A DNA stretch of 64,000 bases from PALSA-243 sp963743705 (GTDB lineage Bacteria > Acidobacteriota > Terriglobia > Bryobacterales > Bryobacteraceae). The position numbers were made by a program, and so were the translations under genes. The stretch is taken from NCBI GenBank assembly GCA_963743705.1, contig CAVUQS010000012.1:1-64000 (forward strand), given 5' to 3'. A model generated the notes under the pieces. The model saw only the letters and a program-made list of their open reading frames with translations. It had not been told where the DNA came from and did not search any database. The stretch's first letter is position 1. The number at the start of each line of letters is the position of its first letter. This document shows, one piece after another, positions 36,238-45,674 of this stretch.

Positions 36238-37238
36238 TGCTGCGCCTCGGGTTCAGGTGTGGATTCGGCGATGGCGGCGGAGACCGCCGGCTGTTCAGAT
36301 GCGGTGAGTTGCAGGAAGATGTCTTCCAGGCTGGAGCCGACGCCGCTCAACTCATTCAAGCTCCAACCGGCGGTGACTACGGTGCGGGCCAGGTCGGGAC
36401 GAATCTGGCGGCCTTGCAGGCTCTCGATTTCGAAGCGCAGCCAGCCGTTCCTGGGCTCTTTGGCCAGAACGCGGCTGACGCCCGAGACCTGCTCGAGACG
36501 TTGCTGCGCCTGGGAAACCGTGGGCTGGCCGGCGGTGGCATCGATTTCGAGCGAGACCGCTTCCGAGCCGCGCATGCGATTGGCGAGATTGGCCACGGTA
36601 TCCTGGGCGACCACCCGCCCGCGGCTGATGATGATGACTCGCTCGCAGGATTGCTCGACCTCGGGCAGGATGTGAGTGCTCAAAATGATGGTGTGGTCAC
36701 CCGCCAACGATCTGAGTAAGTCGCGGATTTCGATGATCTGCTTGGGATCGAGACCGGAAGTAGGCTCGTCGAGAATCAGGACATCGGGATTGTGAATGAT
36801 GGCCTGGGCGAGACCGACGCGCTGGCGGTAGCCTTTCGACAGCTTGCCGATGAGCTTATGGCGGACGTCGCCAAGGGCGCACTTGGCAACAGCGTCATCG
36901 ACGCGCTGCTTGATGTTGCCGGAAGAGATGCCTTTGAGGCGGCCGGCGAAATCGAGGTACTCGTCGACAGCCATTTCGGGGTAGACGGGCGGCGTTTCCG
37001 GCAGGTAGCCGATGCGCCGTTTGACCTCCATGGGGTGTTCCTGCACGTCGAAGCCGGCTACGTTGGCTTTGCCTTCGCTGGGCGGCAGGAAACAAGTAAG
37101 GATGCGCATCGTGGTGGTCTTCCCGGCGCCGTTAGGCCCGAGAAATCCAACGATTTGCCCCTTTTCCACCTCGAAAGAGATGTTGTCCACCGCGACCGTG
37201 CGAGCGTATCGCTTAGTAAGACCTTCAACTTTAATCAT
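36234..37238 (-). CDS. ABC transporter ATP-binding protein (GldA-like)
   Basis: 334 residues. Walker A GPNGAGKT at 34-41, Q-loop near YLPE(T)PPVYPEM at 79-89, signature LSKGYRQR at 133-140, Walker B VLILDEPT at 153-160, H-loop STHILPEVE. The C-terminal 90 residues after the nucleotide domain end in a Glu/Pro-rich tail (AESTPEPEAQQ). First gene of the four-gene operon. The start is the ATG directly after MIKVEGL is reached; the preceding in-frame extension has no homology. A 13-base sequence identical to half of the PadR palindrome at 37495 abuts this start codon, so the neighbouring PadR protein may regulate the operon. Confidence 0.85.
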   Translation of the reverse strand: MIKVEGLTKRYARTVAVDNISFEVEKGQIVGFLGPNGAGKTTTMRILTCFLPPSEGKANVAGFDVQEHPMEVKRRIGYLPETPPVYPEMAVDEYLDFAGRLKGISSGNIKQRVDDAVAKCALGDVRHKLIGKLSKGYRQRVGLAQAIIHNPDVLILDEPTSGLDPKQIIEIRDLLRSLAGDHTIILSTHILPEVEQSCERVIIISRGRVVAQDTVANLANRMRGSEAVSLEIDATAGQPTVSQAQQRLEQVSGVSRVLAKEPRNGWLRFEIESLQGRQIRPDLARTVVTAGWSLNELSGVGSSLEDIFLQLTASEQPAVSAAIAESTPEPEAQQ

Positions 37239-37249
37239 ATTGAGACGTC
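37237..37249. promoter_or_regulatory. Half-site matching the PadR palindrome at 37495
   Basis: ATATTGAGACGTC on the + strand here equals, in reverse complement, bases 37503-37515 (13 of 13). It overlaps the first bases of the ABC operon on the opposite strand. A second AGACGT follows at 37251. It could be a PadR operator for the operon; without a full palindrome it is a candidate only. Confidence 0.35.
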
Positions 37250-37494
37250 CAGACGTGAGTAGTCGCCATTGGCATAGCGCCAAAAAGGCCAGGAGAGCCC
37301 GCGGCGCATTTTACTGTGAAATTTCATCATACGGACGGGGGGAAGTGTTGTCAAATGTGGGGCTTCCGGGGTGGGAGGCTAAGATTTCGACGCGGAGACG
37401 CAGAGGCGCGGAGATTTTTCTCGAAAGTAAGAGGTTTTCTTTCAGGTATTTGGGGGGAATTCGGAGAGCAACACGCTCATGCTCTAACCTTTCC

Positions 37495-37516
37495 GATACT
37501 GAGACGTCTCAATATC
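37495..37516. promoter_or_regulatory. Palindromic operator candidate for the adjacent PadR gene
   Basis: A 12-bp perfect palindrome, TGAGACGTCTCA (37500-37511), extends to a 22-bp inverted repeat (GATAC to ATATC) with one mismatch. It lies 9 bases upstream of the PadR start codon. The place and dyad symmetry suit autoregulation by a dimeric winged-helix repressor. Confidence 0.5.
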
Positions 37517-37525
37517 ACATCGTGT

Positions 37526-37855
37526 ATGGGAAAACCCGACTCGCTTCAAGGCTCGCTCGATCTGCTGGTTCTCAAGATTTTGTCGCGGCGGCCGCGGTTG
37601 CACGGCTACGCCATTATGTCGGCTATCAAGGAATCTTCGGGCGATGTGCTGCGCGCCGATGAAGGCTCTCTCTATCCGGCGCTGCATCGTATGGAGGAAG
37701 CGGGCTGGATTGGCGCGGAATGGGTCAAGAAAGATACCGGCCGGCGCGCGCGCATCTATGAACTGACCTCGGCGGGCAGGAAACAGTTGGCCAATGAAGA
37801 ATCGCGCTGGCACGCCGTAACTGCCGCGGTGAACCGGGTACTGAGGACGGTCTGA
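37526..37855 (+). CDS. PadR family regulator of the following permease
   Basis: 109 residues. PadR core: QGSLDLLVLKILSRRPRLHGYAIMSAIKE, EGSLYPALHRMEEAGWIGAEW, ARIYELTSAGRKQL, short C-terminal helix. The start ATG gives the usual MGKPDSLQGSLD opening; a longer frame upstream has no homology. The permease gene starts 2 bases after the stop. Small PadR proteins linked to ADOP permeases are an acidobacterial theme, and the operator candidate just upstream supports autorepression. Ligand unknown. Confidence 0.82.
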   Translation: MGKPDSLQGSLDLLVLKILSRRPRLHGYAIMSAIKESSGDVLRADEGSLYPALHRMEEAGWIGAEWVKKDTGRRARIYELTSAGRKQLANEESRWHAVTAAVNRVLRTV

Positions 37856-37857
37856 TT

Positions 37858-40491
37858 ATGTCTATGTGGTCTCGCATCGCAAACGTGTTTCGTGGGGACC
37901 GGGTGAACCGGGAGATTGAAGAGGAATTGGCGGAGCACATTGCGGAGGCGATTCAAGAGGGCCGCGATCCCGGCGAAGCCCGCCGCGCGCTCGGCGGCGC
38001 GTTGCACCATCGAGAGAATAGCCGCGAGATCCGGATGGTTCCCTGGCTGGAATCGTTGTACGCCGATGCAATTTTCGGCTGGCGGCAACTTGTGAAGAGA
38101 AAGGCGACGTCGGCCGCCGCCATTCTTTCCCTCGCGCTCGGAATAGGGTCGTGCGCCGCCGCTTTTCGCCTGATCGATGCCATGTTGTGGCGTCCGCTGC
38201 CGGTTGCCTCGCCCGAGCGGCTATATGTGCTGTCCCATGAATCCACGGGTCCAGACGGCAAAGCCGTTAGCGGAGACGCTTGCGCCTATCCGATGTTCCG
38301 GCAAATGCGCGCCCTGGTGAAGGACCAGGCCGAATTGATCGCGGTGTCGATCGCGGACCGTATCGATGTCACGTATAGCTCGGATCAGGAAACCGAGAAG
38401 GCGTATCAACAGTATGTTTCGGGGTGGATGTTCGGCTCGTTCGGCATCCGGCCGGCGCTGGGGCGGGTATTTACCGAAAATGACGATCTCACGCCCGGGG
38501 CGCATCCCTATGCCGTCCTCTCTTACGACTATTGGAAGCGGCGCTTCGCAGAGGATCCGAAAGTGATCGGGCGGACTTTCCGCACGGGTAACGAACTCTA
38601 TCAGATCGTCGGCGTTGCGCAGGGGCCCTTTACCGGCACTGAACCCGGGACGGTGACCGATATCTTCGTTCCCACGATGATGATGAAGAATAATGCGATC
38701 ACGCGCTCGGACTATCGCTGGTTTCGCACGTTCGTTCAACTGAAAAAGGGCGTGAGCATATCGCCGGTTCGCGAGAAGCTGCGGGCTGCGTTCCTGGCGT
38801 TTCTGGAAGAGAGCGTAAAAGCCTACGCCGGCATCCCCAAACGGGAAAGAGACGGTTACCTGAGTCAGAGACTCGCGATGAATCCCGCGGCGGCGGGCGT
38901 TTCGGGGATGCAGAGGGCATATGGGACGCCGCTCGCCGTTCTGGGAGTTCTGGTGACTTTGGTGCTTTTGATTTCATGCGCCAATGTCGCCAATTTGATG
39001 ACGGCGCAGGCAACAGCGCGGCGCCGTGAGATGGCGCTGCGCGTCTCGATTGGCGCCGGGCCCTGGCGACTGGTGCAACTAGTCATCGTGGAGTGCGCCT
39101 GGCTTGCATTCCTGGCCGCATGCATCGGCGCATGTTTCGCCTGGTGGGCGGCGCCATTCATCGCAGGAATGATTGGGACGCCCGATGCTCCCACCCGTTT
39201 GATTCTAGCGGCGGACTGGCGAGCGCTGGGATTCGGCGTCGTTCTGGCGCTTGGCGTAACCATCTTATTCGGCCTGGCGCCAGCGCTGCGCGCGTCGGCG
39301 GTGAAACCGGCAAGCGCGCTGAAGGGTGGCGACCCACATCTGCGTCCGCGCATGATGCAACTGCTGATTGCGGCGCAGGTGGCCTTCTGCGTTCTCGTGC
39401 TCTTCGTGGCCGGACTCTTCATGGCCACATCCGGCAGTTTGTCGCATCAGACTACCGGGTTCTCAGCCGAACGGCTTCTCACATTGGAAACGGTGACGGT
39501 GCGGCCACAACCAGGGCGCGTATGGGAGCAGGTTGCCGCACAACTCAGAACGGCGCCAGGAGTTGAGGCGGCGGCTATCTGTGAGTGGCCACTGATGACC
39601 GGCGGGAGTTGGAACGGATTCATCTCGGTGAACGGCGCGGCGCCAGGGCCGGTCGCGTCGTACTTTCTGAGCGTCTCGCCCGACTGGCGGGAGCTGATGA
39701 AAATTCCCTTGCTCGAAGGCGGCGACCTGCGCGCCAACGACGCTTCGGCCGGCTCTACCCTGGTCAACGTGGCATTCGCCAAACAATACTTTGGGGCGGA
39801 GAATCCGGTTGGCAGATCGTTTGAAGTCGTCTCTAACGAGGGGCGCCGCGTTCCCCATCAGGTTGTGGGCTTGGTTGCCGACGCTCGTTACAAGGATATG
39901 CGCGAGCCCATTCAGCCTACTGCCTACTTCCCGTTCCAAACGAACTATAGCCGGGCGACATTCGTCGTGCGTACATCCAGCCAGAACCCGCTGGCGATGG
40001 CCTCGGCTTTGCGTCTGGACGTGCCGCACGCGCAGGCCGGATTCCGTGTCAGCAACATCCTGACTCAGACTGCCCTGATCGAGCAGCACACGGTCCGCGA
40101 GCGGCTGCTGGCGATGCTCTCACTGTTCTTCGGAGTGGTTGCGCTGTCGCTCGCGGGCGTCGGCCTCTACGGCGTTCTCGACTATGCGGTGCTGCAGCGG
40201 CGGCGTGAAATCGGCATTCGTATCGCGATCGGCGCGCAAGCCGGCGACATCGCGCAGAGCGTGACCGTGGACATTTTCGCGATGGTACTAGCGGGGTCGC
40301 TAGCGGGAATCGTTCTCGGGATTGCATCGGTGCGATACATCGAAACGTTGCTCTACGGCGTGAAGGCAACCGGCGCGGCGGCGCTCGCGCTGCCCATGCT
40401 GACGATCTTCGCGGTGGCGCTTCTGGCCGCACTGCCGGCGGTCATGCGCGCGGTCCGCATCGATCCGGTTACCATGCTGCGTTCGGAATAG
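37858..40491 (+). CDS. ADOP-type ABC permease (MacB/FtsX-like, long form)
   Basis: 877 residues. N-terminal ~85: cytoplasmic prefix domain (VNREIEEELAEHIAEAIQEG). Then TM1 near 90-110 (AAAILSLALGIGSCAAAFRLI), a periplasmic MacB-like core domain (SGWMFGSFGIRPALGRVF, HPYAVLSYDYWKRRF), an FtsX block of three helices around 355-480, a second periplasmic domain and a final FtsX block (LYGVLDYAVLQRRREIGIRIAIGAQ). Two permease halves in one chain, no ATPase domain. These proteins are thought to act with a separate MacB-type ATPase; none is adjacent. It is co-transcribed with the PadR gene. Function, probably export or envelope mechanotransmission, is inference. Confidence 0.82.
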   Translation: MSMWSRIANVFRGDRVNREIEEELAEHIAEAIQEGRDPGEARRALGGALHHRENSREIRMVPWLESLYADAIFGWRQLVKRKATSAAAILSLALGIGSCAAAFRLIDAMLWRPLPVASPERLYVLSHESTGPDGKAVSGDACAYPMFRQMRALVKDQAELIAVSIADRIDVTYSSDQETEKAYQQYVSGWMFGSFGIRPALGRVFTENDDLTPGAHPYAVLSYDYWKRRFAEDPKVIGRTFRTGNELYQIVGVAQGPFTGTEPGTVTDIFVPTMMMKNNAITRSDYRWFRTFVQLKKGVSISPVREKLRAAFLAFLEESVKAYAGIPKRERDGYLSQRLAMNPAAAGVSGMQRAYGTPLAVLGVLVTLVLLISCANVANLMTAQATARRREMALRVSIGAGPWRLVQLVIVECAWLAFLAACIGACFAWWAAPFIAGMIGTPDAPTRLILAADWRALGFGVVLALGVTILFGLAPALRASAVKPASALKGGDPHLRPRMMQLLIAAQVAFCVLVLFVAGLFMATSGSLSHQTTGFSAERLLTLETVTVRPQPGRVWEQVAAQLRTAPGVEAAAICEWPLMTGGSWNGFISVNGAAPGPVASYFLSVSPDWRELMKIPLLEGGDLRANDASAGSTLVNVAFAKQYFGAENPVGRSFEVVSNEGRRVPHQVVGLVADARYKDMREPIQPTAYFPFQTNYSRATFVVRTSSQNPLAMASALRLDVPHAQAGFRVSNILTQTALIEQHTVRERLLAMLSLFFGVVALSLAGVGLYGVLDYAVLQRRREIGIRIAIGAQAGDIAQSVTVDIFAMVLAGSLAGIVLGIASVRYIETLLYGVKATGAAALALPMLTIFAVALLAALPAVMRAVRIDPVTMLRSE

Positions 40492-40581
40492 GCGATACCA
40501 AGCTCCTGATACGAAGACTGTTGCACCCAGTCAAATTTTCACGCCCTGGCGGAGGACTAGAATCAAGGCAGGGTGAGGGTG

Positions 40582-42450
40582 ATGAACCCAAAGCAATATC
40601 TGCGTTACGGACGGATCGGCGCCGTGTTGTTGTCTAGCGGCGGATTTCTCGTATTTTCGCTCTATATGAAAAGCTGGACCGAACACAATTTCTTCCCGGT
40701 CCTGTTTCCCGCGGTTGTGCTGAGCGCCTGGCTGGGCGGGCGGTTGGGCGGGATTATCGCCACTATCGGTCTCTCGCTGGGAACCGCTTACTACCATCTG
40801 CCGCCGGCGGGATTTGGCGTGGACGATCCGGCGGATCTGATCCGGCTCGGAACATTTACGGTTTCCGGAGGCATTGTCGCCTGGATGAGCGGCGCGCTGC
40901 GGGAAAGCCAGGGGATCATGATGGCCACGCTGCGGAGCATAGGCGATGGCGTGATCGCTACCGACCGGCGCGGCCGGGTGCGGTTTCTCAACCCGGTCGC
41001 CGAAAGGTTGACCGGCTGGCCGCAAAAGGAAGCCAAGGGGCGGCCGTTGGCCATGGTATTTCAAGGCGTCGACGCCGAGACTGGCGAGGCCGTGCTCATA
41101 CCATCGCCCGCGGCATTGAAGGGCGCCGTCAATATCGAGAACACGTCCCTGACTTCCAAGAGCGGCCAGCGAGTGACGGTTGACGATTCGCTGGCGCCGG
41201 TTCAGATCGAGCCGGGAAGGACATTCGGTTCCATTCTGGTGTTTCGCGACGCCACCAAGCGAAAGCAGAGCGAGCTTGCCCTTCTCGAAGCGCAGCGGCA
41301 GCGCTTGCAGGCGCAGCGAATGGAGGCGGTGGGCCGCCTCGCGGGCGGCGTGGCGCACGATTTCAACAACCTGCTGACGATCATTAGCGGCTACGCCGAT
41401 CTTTCGTTGAAGGCGCTGGGGCCGGAGAGCCCGGGGCGAGGCGCCATCGAAGAAATCCGCAAGGCAGGAGACCGCGCGTCGAGCCTGACGCGGCAGCTCC
41501 TGATTTTCAGCCGCGGCCAGCCGACCAGACTGGAAATCGTCGATCTGAACCGCGTGGTGACGAACTTCGAGAAGATGCTGCGCCGGTTGATCGGTGAAGA
41601 TATCCGCATCGTTACGCGTCTTGCCGGCGGCCCGGTAACCGTGAAGGTGGATGTCGGCCAGATCGAACAGGTGATCATGAACCTGGCGGTCAACGCGCGG
41701 GACGCCATGCCGGGCGGCGGCTTTCTGACGCTCGAGACCTACGTGAAGAAGCCCGCGAAGAACAGCTCGGGTCCGGACGACGGCGAAATGCCCGGGAATT
41801 ATGGCGTGTTGTCGGTGATGGACACGGGAATCGGCATCGATGAACAGAACCAATCGCGCCTGTTCGAACCCTTCTTCACGACGAAAGAGGTCGGCAAGGG
41901 AACCGGGCTTGGGCTTTCGGTGATTTACGGCATTGTCAAAAGCCACAAGGGTCACCTGCGCGTCAATAGCCAGCCAGGGGAAGGCTCGGTCTTCGAAGTT
42001 TTTCTGCCGCTGGCCGAGGGTTCGCCCAATGCGGCGCCGGCTCCCGCGCTCCCGCAGGAAGCCCCGCGCGGCGCGGCTACGATTCTGCTGGTGGAAGATA
42101 ATCCCGAGGTGCGCGGGCTGATGCGTATCATCCTGACCGATCTCGGATACGTTGTGTTGGAAGCGGCCGACGGGCAGGAGGCGATGCTCTTGGCCGAAAA
42201 GCACGCCGCGCCGATCGATCTGCTAGTCACGGATCTGGTGATGCCCGGACTCAGCGGCTTGGAACTGGCCAAGCGTCTTGCGCCGGCGCACCAGGAGATG
42301 CGGATTCTGTACGTCTCCGGCTATGCGGATCACGAAACGGCCAAGCGCACGCTGGGTGACCCTGGCGTGGCGTATCTTCAAAAGCCATTTGCGCTGGCGG
42401 AGTTCGCACGCAAGGTGGGGGATACGATTGCGGGTGCGGAGGGCGCATGA
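40582..42450 (+). CDS. Hybrid sensor histidine kinase (membrane, PAS, HisKA, HATPase, REC)
   Basis: 622 residues from the ATG chosen (GTG at 40573 is in frame; GGTGAGGGTG upstream of the ATG is the better ribosome site). The N-terminus has three or four short helices with little exposed loop (IGAVLLSSGGFLVFSLYM, FFPVLFPAVVLSAWLGG, IIATIGLSLGTAYYHL). Then PAS (IGDGVIATDRRGRVRFLNPVAERLTGW), HisKA with H259 in GGVAHDFNNLL, HATPase (NLAVNARDAMPGGG, DTGIGI, GKGTGLGLSVIYG) and a receiver with D551 in LLVTDLVMPGLSG. Same organisation and very similar catalytic parts as the kinase at 28334, with a different input region. No separate regulator gene is next to it. Confidence 0.85.
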   Translation: MNPKQYLRYGRIGAVLLSSGGFLVFSLYMKSWTEHNFFPVLFPAVVLSAWLGGRLGGIIATIGLSLGTAYYHLPPAGFGVDDPADLIRLGTFTVSGGIVAWMSGALRESQGIMMATLRSIGDGVIATDRRGRVRFLNPVAERLTGWPQKEAKGRPLAMVFQGVDAETGEAVLIPSPAALKGAVNIENTSLTSKSGQRVTVDDSLAPVQIEPGRTFGSILVFRDATKRKQSELALLEAQRQRLQAQRMEAVGRLAGGVAHDFNNLLTIISGYADLSLKALGPESPGRGAIEEIRKAGDRASSLTRQLLIFSRGQPTRLEIVDLNRVVTNFEKMLRRLIGEDIRIVTRLAGGPVTVKVDVGQIEQVIMNLAVNARDAMPGGGFLTLETYVKKPAKNSSGPDDGEMPGNYGVLSVMDTGIGIDEQNQSRLFEPFFTTKEVGKGTGLGLSVIYGIVKSHKGHLRVNSQPGEGSVFEVFLPLAEGSPNAAPAPALPQEAPRGAATILLVEDNPEVRGLMRIILTDLGYVVLEAADGQEAMLLAEKHAAPIDLLVTDLVMPGLSGLELAKRLAPAHQEMRILYVSGYADHETAKRTLGDPGVAYLQKPFALAEFARKVGDTIAGAEGA

Positions 42451-42509
42451 ATCGCCAGGGGCGGTTCCGGGGTTAGCATCTGCACAAGGCCGCTCCATCT
42501 TCCCCTTGA

Positions 42510-42552
42510 TTACCGAGAGGAGTCGCGCTATCCTAGCGGTAACCGAGAGGAG
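42510..42552. promoter_or_regulatory. Repeat cluster upstream of the second PadR gene
   Basis: ACCGAGAGGAG occurs twice (42512 and 42542), CGCTA/TAGCG form a 5-bp dyad with 3-base centre at 42526-42538, and TTACCG/CGGTAA form an outer dyad. The second repeat includes the AGGAG ribosome site of the PadR gene. Such nested dyads before a PadR gene suggest autoregulation; the exact operator is not clear. Confidence 0.3.
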
Positions 42553-42557
42553 GGGAC

Positions 42558-42893
42558 GTGAGTCGACCATCCGACCTGGTCCAGGGAACCCTGGATCTGC
42601 TGCTGCTGAAGATCCTGGCGTTGGAAGCGCTCAATGGGTGGGCGATCGGGCAGCGGCTCAAACAAGTTTCGGGCGACGTGCTGCAGGTGAGCGACGGGTC
42701 GCTCTACCCTGCCCTGCACAAGCTGGAGCAAGAAGGCTGGATCGCCGCCGAATGGAAGGCGAGTGAGAACAATCGGCGGGCGAAGTTCTATTCGCTGACG
42801 CGCTTGGGACGCAGGCAGCTTCAAAAAGAAGCGGCGAATTGGGCGCGGCTCTCGAATGCCATCACACAAGTGGTGCGGATCGAGGAGGAATGA
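42558..42893 (+). CDS. PadR family regulator of the second ADOP permease
   Basis: 111 residues, start GTG 8 bases after AGGAGGGG. Core as in the PadR at 37526: QGTLDLLLLKILALEALNGWAIGQRLKQVSG, DGSLYPALHKLEQEGWIAAEW, RRAKFYSLTRLGRRQLQKE, ending in an acidic tail (VVRIEEE). The HGY turn is NGW here. The permease gene starts 3 bases after the stop. Two PadR/permease pairs in one window of this type suggest lineage-specific duplication. Confidence 0.82.
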   Translation: MSRPSDLVQGTLDLLLLKILALEALNGWAIGQRLKQVSGDVLQVSDGSLYPALHKLEQEGWIAAEWKASENNRRAKFYSLTRLGRRQLQKEAANWARLSNAITQVVRIEEE

Positions 42894-42896
42894 GCC

Positions 42897-45563
42897 ATGC
42901 GTTTGGAACACTGGTTTTACTCCGTACCGCTCCGGTTGCGATCGTTGTTCCGCCGGCAACGCGTCGAACAAGATCTGGACGATGAGTTACAAGACCACCT
43001 GCATCGGAAGACTGAGGAATACATCGCGCAGGGGATGACTCCTGACGAATCGCGCCGCGCCGCCTTGCGCGCGATGGATGGGCTCACACAGCGCAAAGAG
43101 GAATGCCGCGATGCGCGGCGCGTGAATCCGATCGAGAATACGCTTCAGGATATCCGCTACGCGCTGCGCGTGTTGGCAAAGGCTCCGGGATTTACGGCGA
43201 TCGCGGTGTTTACGCTGGCTTTGGCGATCGGCGCGAACGCGGTAGTCTTCGGCGTATTGAACGGCCTGATTCTGCGGCCGCTGAACGTGCCGCACGCGGA
43301 AAGCCTCTATGGACTCGAGCACGGCGACGAACGCAACATGTGGGAGTCGTATCCGGACTATCTCGACCTGCGCGATCGCAACCGCACCTTCGACGGTCTG
43401 GCGGGGTTCAGCATCACCATGGCGGGGTTGGACACTGGCGAAGGCCCGTCGCGTTCCTGGGGCGATGTGGTGACCGGAAACTACTTCGATGTATTGGGCA
43501 TCCGGCCGTATCTTGGGCGCTTCTTCCACGGCTCCGACGAGCACGGCCCGAACAGCGCGCCGTATCTCGTCCTTTCCTACGGCTATTGGCACAACCATCT
43601 CTCGGACGATCGCAGCGTGGTGGGCCGCGTTGTACGCCTGAACAAGCACTCTTTCACGGTCATCGGAATCGCGCCGCCGGGTTTCAACGGGACTCTTTTG
43701 TTCGCGCCGCCCGATTTCTATGCGCCGTTCATCGATGAGGAACAGATCGAGGGAGAGAACGTACTGAACGTGCGGAAGACCCAGACTCTCTTCATGACTC
43801 TGGGACATCTGAAAGCGGGAGTCACTCCGCAACAGGCGGCCGCGGATCTGAACTCGATCGGCGCCTATCTCGAGAAGACCTATCCCAACGATCATGGCGC
43901 CGTCACCTTCACATTGGCTCGTCCGGGCTTGTACGGCAACCTGATCGGCGGTCCGCTGCGGGCGTTCGTGACGGGATTGATGCTGCTGGCGGGGTTGATT
44001 CTACTCGCCGCGTGCGCCAACCTGGGCAGTCTGTTCGCCGCACGGGCGGCCGACCGTTCCCGCGAGATCGCTCTGCGGCTCGCGCTGGGAGCGGCGCGTA
44101 ACCGCATCCTGCGCCAGTTTCTCACCGAAGCGGCGCTGATCTCGCTGGCGGGCGGCGTGCTCGGGCTGTGGGGCAGCGTCGCGTTATTGAGCGGGCTGAG
44201 CGCGTGGAATCCGTTTCCCCGATATGCGCAATTCAGCGTGCCGGTAAAACCGGACGCCAACGTTTACGCGGCCGCTCTGATTCTGGCGCTGGTGAGCGGC
44301 CTGTTGTTCGGCATCGTTCCCCTGCGCCAGGTGCTGCGCGCCAACCCTTACCAGATTGTGAAGGCCGGCCCCAGCGGAACGGTGGGACGCCGCATCACGC
44401 TTCGCGATTTGTTGCTGGCCGCGCAAATCGCGATCTGCGCCGTGCTGGTGACTTCGTCGATGGTCGCGGTGCGCGGATTGGCGCGCTCGCTGCACAGCAA
44501 TTTCGGCTTCGATCCACGCGGCGCAACCATGGTGGACACCGATCTGGCGATTGGCGGATATCGCGGCGAGAGCGTAGCCGAAATGCAAAAGCGAATGATC
44601 GAAGCCGCGGCGGCGATCCCCGGCGTGGAATCGGTGGGATTGATTGGCCGCGCGCCACTGACCGGGGGCGGCTTTTCCGCGCTGATCTTCAACGGGCAGA
44701 CCGCCGACTTGCGGCCCTCGAGCGCCGTTGCCAACGCCCTGCGCTTCAACATATCTCCCGAATACCTTCACGCAGCGCGTACCGTTCTGATAGCGGGCAG
44801 GCCGTTCTCGTGGCATGACGATAAGAACGCGCCGCGTGTGGCGATCGTGAACCGGGAGTTCGCCGCGAAGGTCTTCGGCTCGACCGCCAAAGCGTTGGGC
44901 GGACTCTTTCAGTTGCGGGACGGAACACGCATGCAGGTTGTGGGGGTGGTGGAGGATGGAAAATATATGACGCTCACGGAAAACCCCACGCCGGCGCTGT
45001 TTCTTCCGGTTCTGCAAGCGCCCATCAGCGAGACCTGGCTGGTGGTGCGCTCGAACGGCGAACAGCGGCGGTTGGCCACAGCCATACAGAGCGCCTTGCG
45101 CGTCCTCGATGCAGGACTGCCATACTACTTCGAAACGTGGAGCCAACAAATGGAGCTTGTGCTGTTTCCCTCGCGCATGGCGGCGGTGGCGCTGGGCGTG
45201 CTGGGTTTCATGGGTGCGGTGCTTTCGATCAGCGGCATCTTCGGAATGGCGGCGTACTCGGTGAGCAAACGGCTGCGCGAGTTGGGAATTCGCATGGCGC
45301 TGGGCGCGCGGCGCCAGGAAGTATTACGGGCCGCGTTGGGGCGGCCTTTGAAGCTGCTGGCGTTGGGTTCGGGGGCGGGGTTGATCCTCGGGATCCTGGC
45401 AGGGCGGGTGCTGGCCTCCATTGTGTATCAGGCGACGCCGCGCGATCCACTGGTCTTGGCGGGCGTCGTGGTAGCGATGCTGTTGCTGGGGTTGCTGGCG
45501 ACGTGGATTCCAGCGCAGCGCGCGCTGTCGCTCGATCCGGTAACGCTGTTGCGCGAAGAGTGA
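42897..45563 (+). CDS. ADOP-type ABC permease (MacB/FtsX-like, long form)
   Basis: 888 residues with the same architecture as the permease at 37858: N-terminal prefix (VEQDLDDELQDHLHRKTEEYIAQG), TM near 100 (FTAIAVFTLALAIGANAVVFGVL), MacB-like periplasmic core (GNYFDVLGIRPYLGRFF, PYLVLSYGYWHNHL), FtsX helices around 355-480 (FVTGLMLLAGLILLAACANLGSLF), second periplasmic domain and a final FtsX block (AVLSISGIFGMAAYSVSKRLRELGIRMALGA). Ends DPVTLLREE, the usual family end. No ATPase in the gene or beside it. Role in export or envelope stress is inferred. Confidence 0.82.
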   Translation: MRLEHWFYSVPLRLRSLFRRQRVEQDLDDELQDHLHRKTEEYIAQGMTPDESRRAALRAMDGLTQRKEECRDARRVNPIENTLQDIRYALRVLAKAPGFTAIAVFTLALAIGANAVVFGVLNGLILRPLNVPHAESLYGLEHGDERNMWESYPDYLDLRDRNRTFDGLAGFSITMAGLDTGEGPSRSWGDVVTGNYFDVLGIRPYLGRFFHGSDEHGPNSAPYLVLSYGYWHNHLSDDRSVVGRVVRLNKHSFTVIGIAPPGFNGTLLFAPPDFYAPFIDEEQIEGENVLNVRKTQTLFMTLGHLKAGVTPQQAAADLNSIGAYLEKTYPNDHGAVTFTLARPGLYGNLIGGPLRAFVTGLMLLAGLILLAACANLGSLFAARAADRSREIALRLALGAARNRILRQFLTEAALISLAGGVLGLWGSVALLSGLSAWNPFPRYAQFSVPVKPDANVYAAALILALVSGLLFGIVPLRQVLRANPYQIVKAGPSGTVGRRITLRDLLLAAQIAICAVLVTSSMVAVRGLARSLHSNFGFDPRGATMVDTDLAIGGYRGESVAEMQKRMIEAAAAIPGVESVGLIGRAPLTGGGFSALIFNGQTADLRPSSAVANALRFNISPEYLHAARTVLIAGRPFSWHDDKNAPRVAIVNREFAAKVFGSTAKALGGLFQLRDGTRMQVVGVVEDGKYMTLTENPTPALFLPVLQAPISETWLVVRSNGEQRRLATAIQSALRVLDAGLPYYFETWSQQMELVLFPSRMAAVALGVLGFMGAVLSISGIFGMAAYSVSKRLRELGIRMALGARRQEVLRAALGRPLKLLALGSGAGLILGILAGRVLASIVYQATPRDPLVLAGVVVAMLLLGLLATWIPAQRALSLDPVTLLREE

Positions 45564-45674
45564 GCCGGCGCGCGACTAAGGCCCGTAGTGACTCGAACCG
45601 GCGGCGGCGTTGCTAATGGTGAGGCTGCGCGCGGGACTATTCGACCGGTAAATCCATCCTGATACAGTGGGGAT

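Noticed and set aside
40531..42204. Long antisense frame over the second hybrid kinase
   Set aside because: No recognisable domain; the plus strand has intact kinase motifs throughout.
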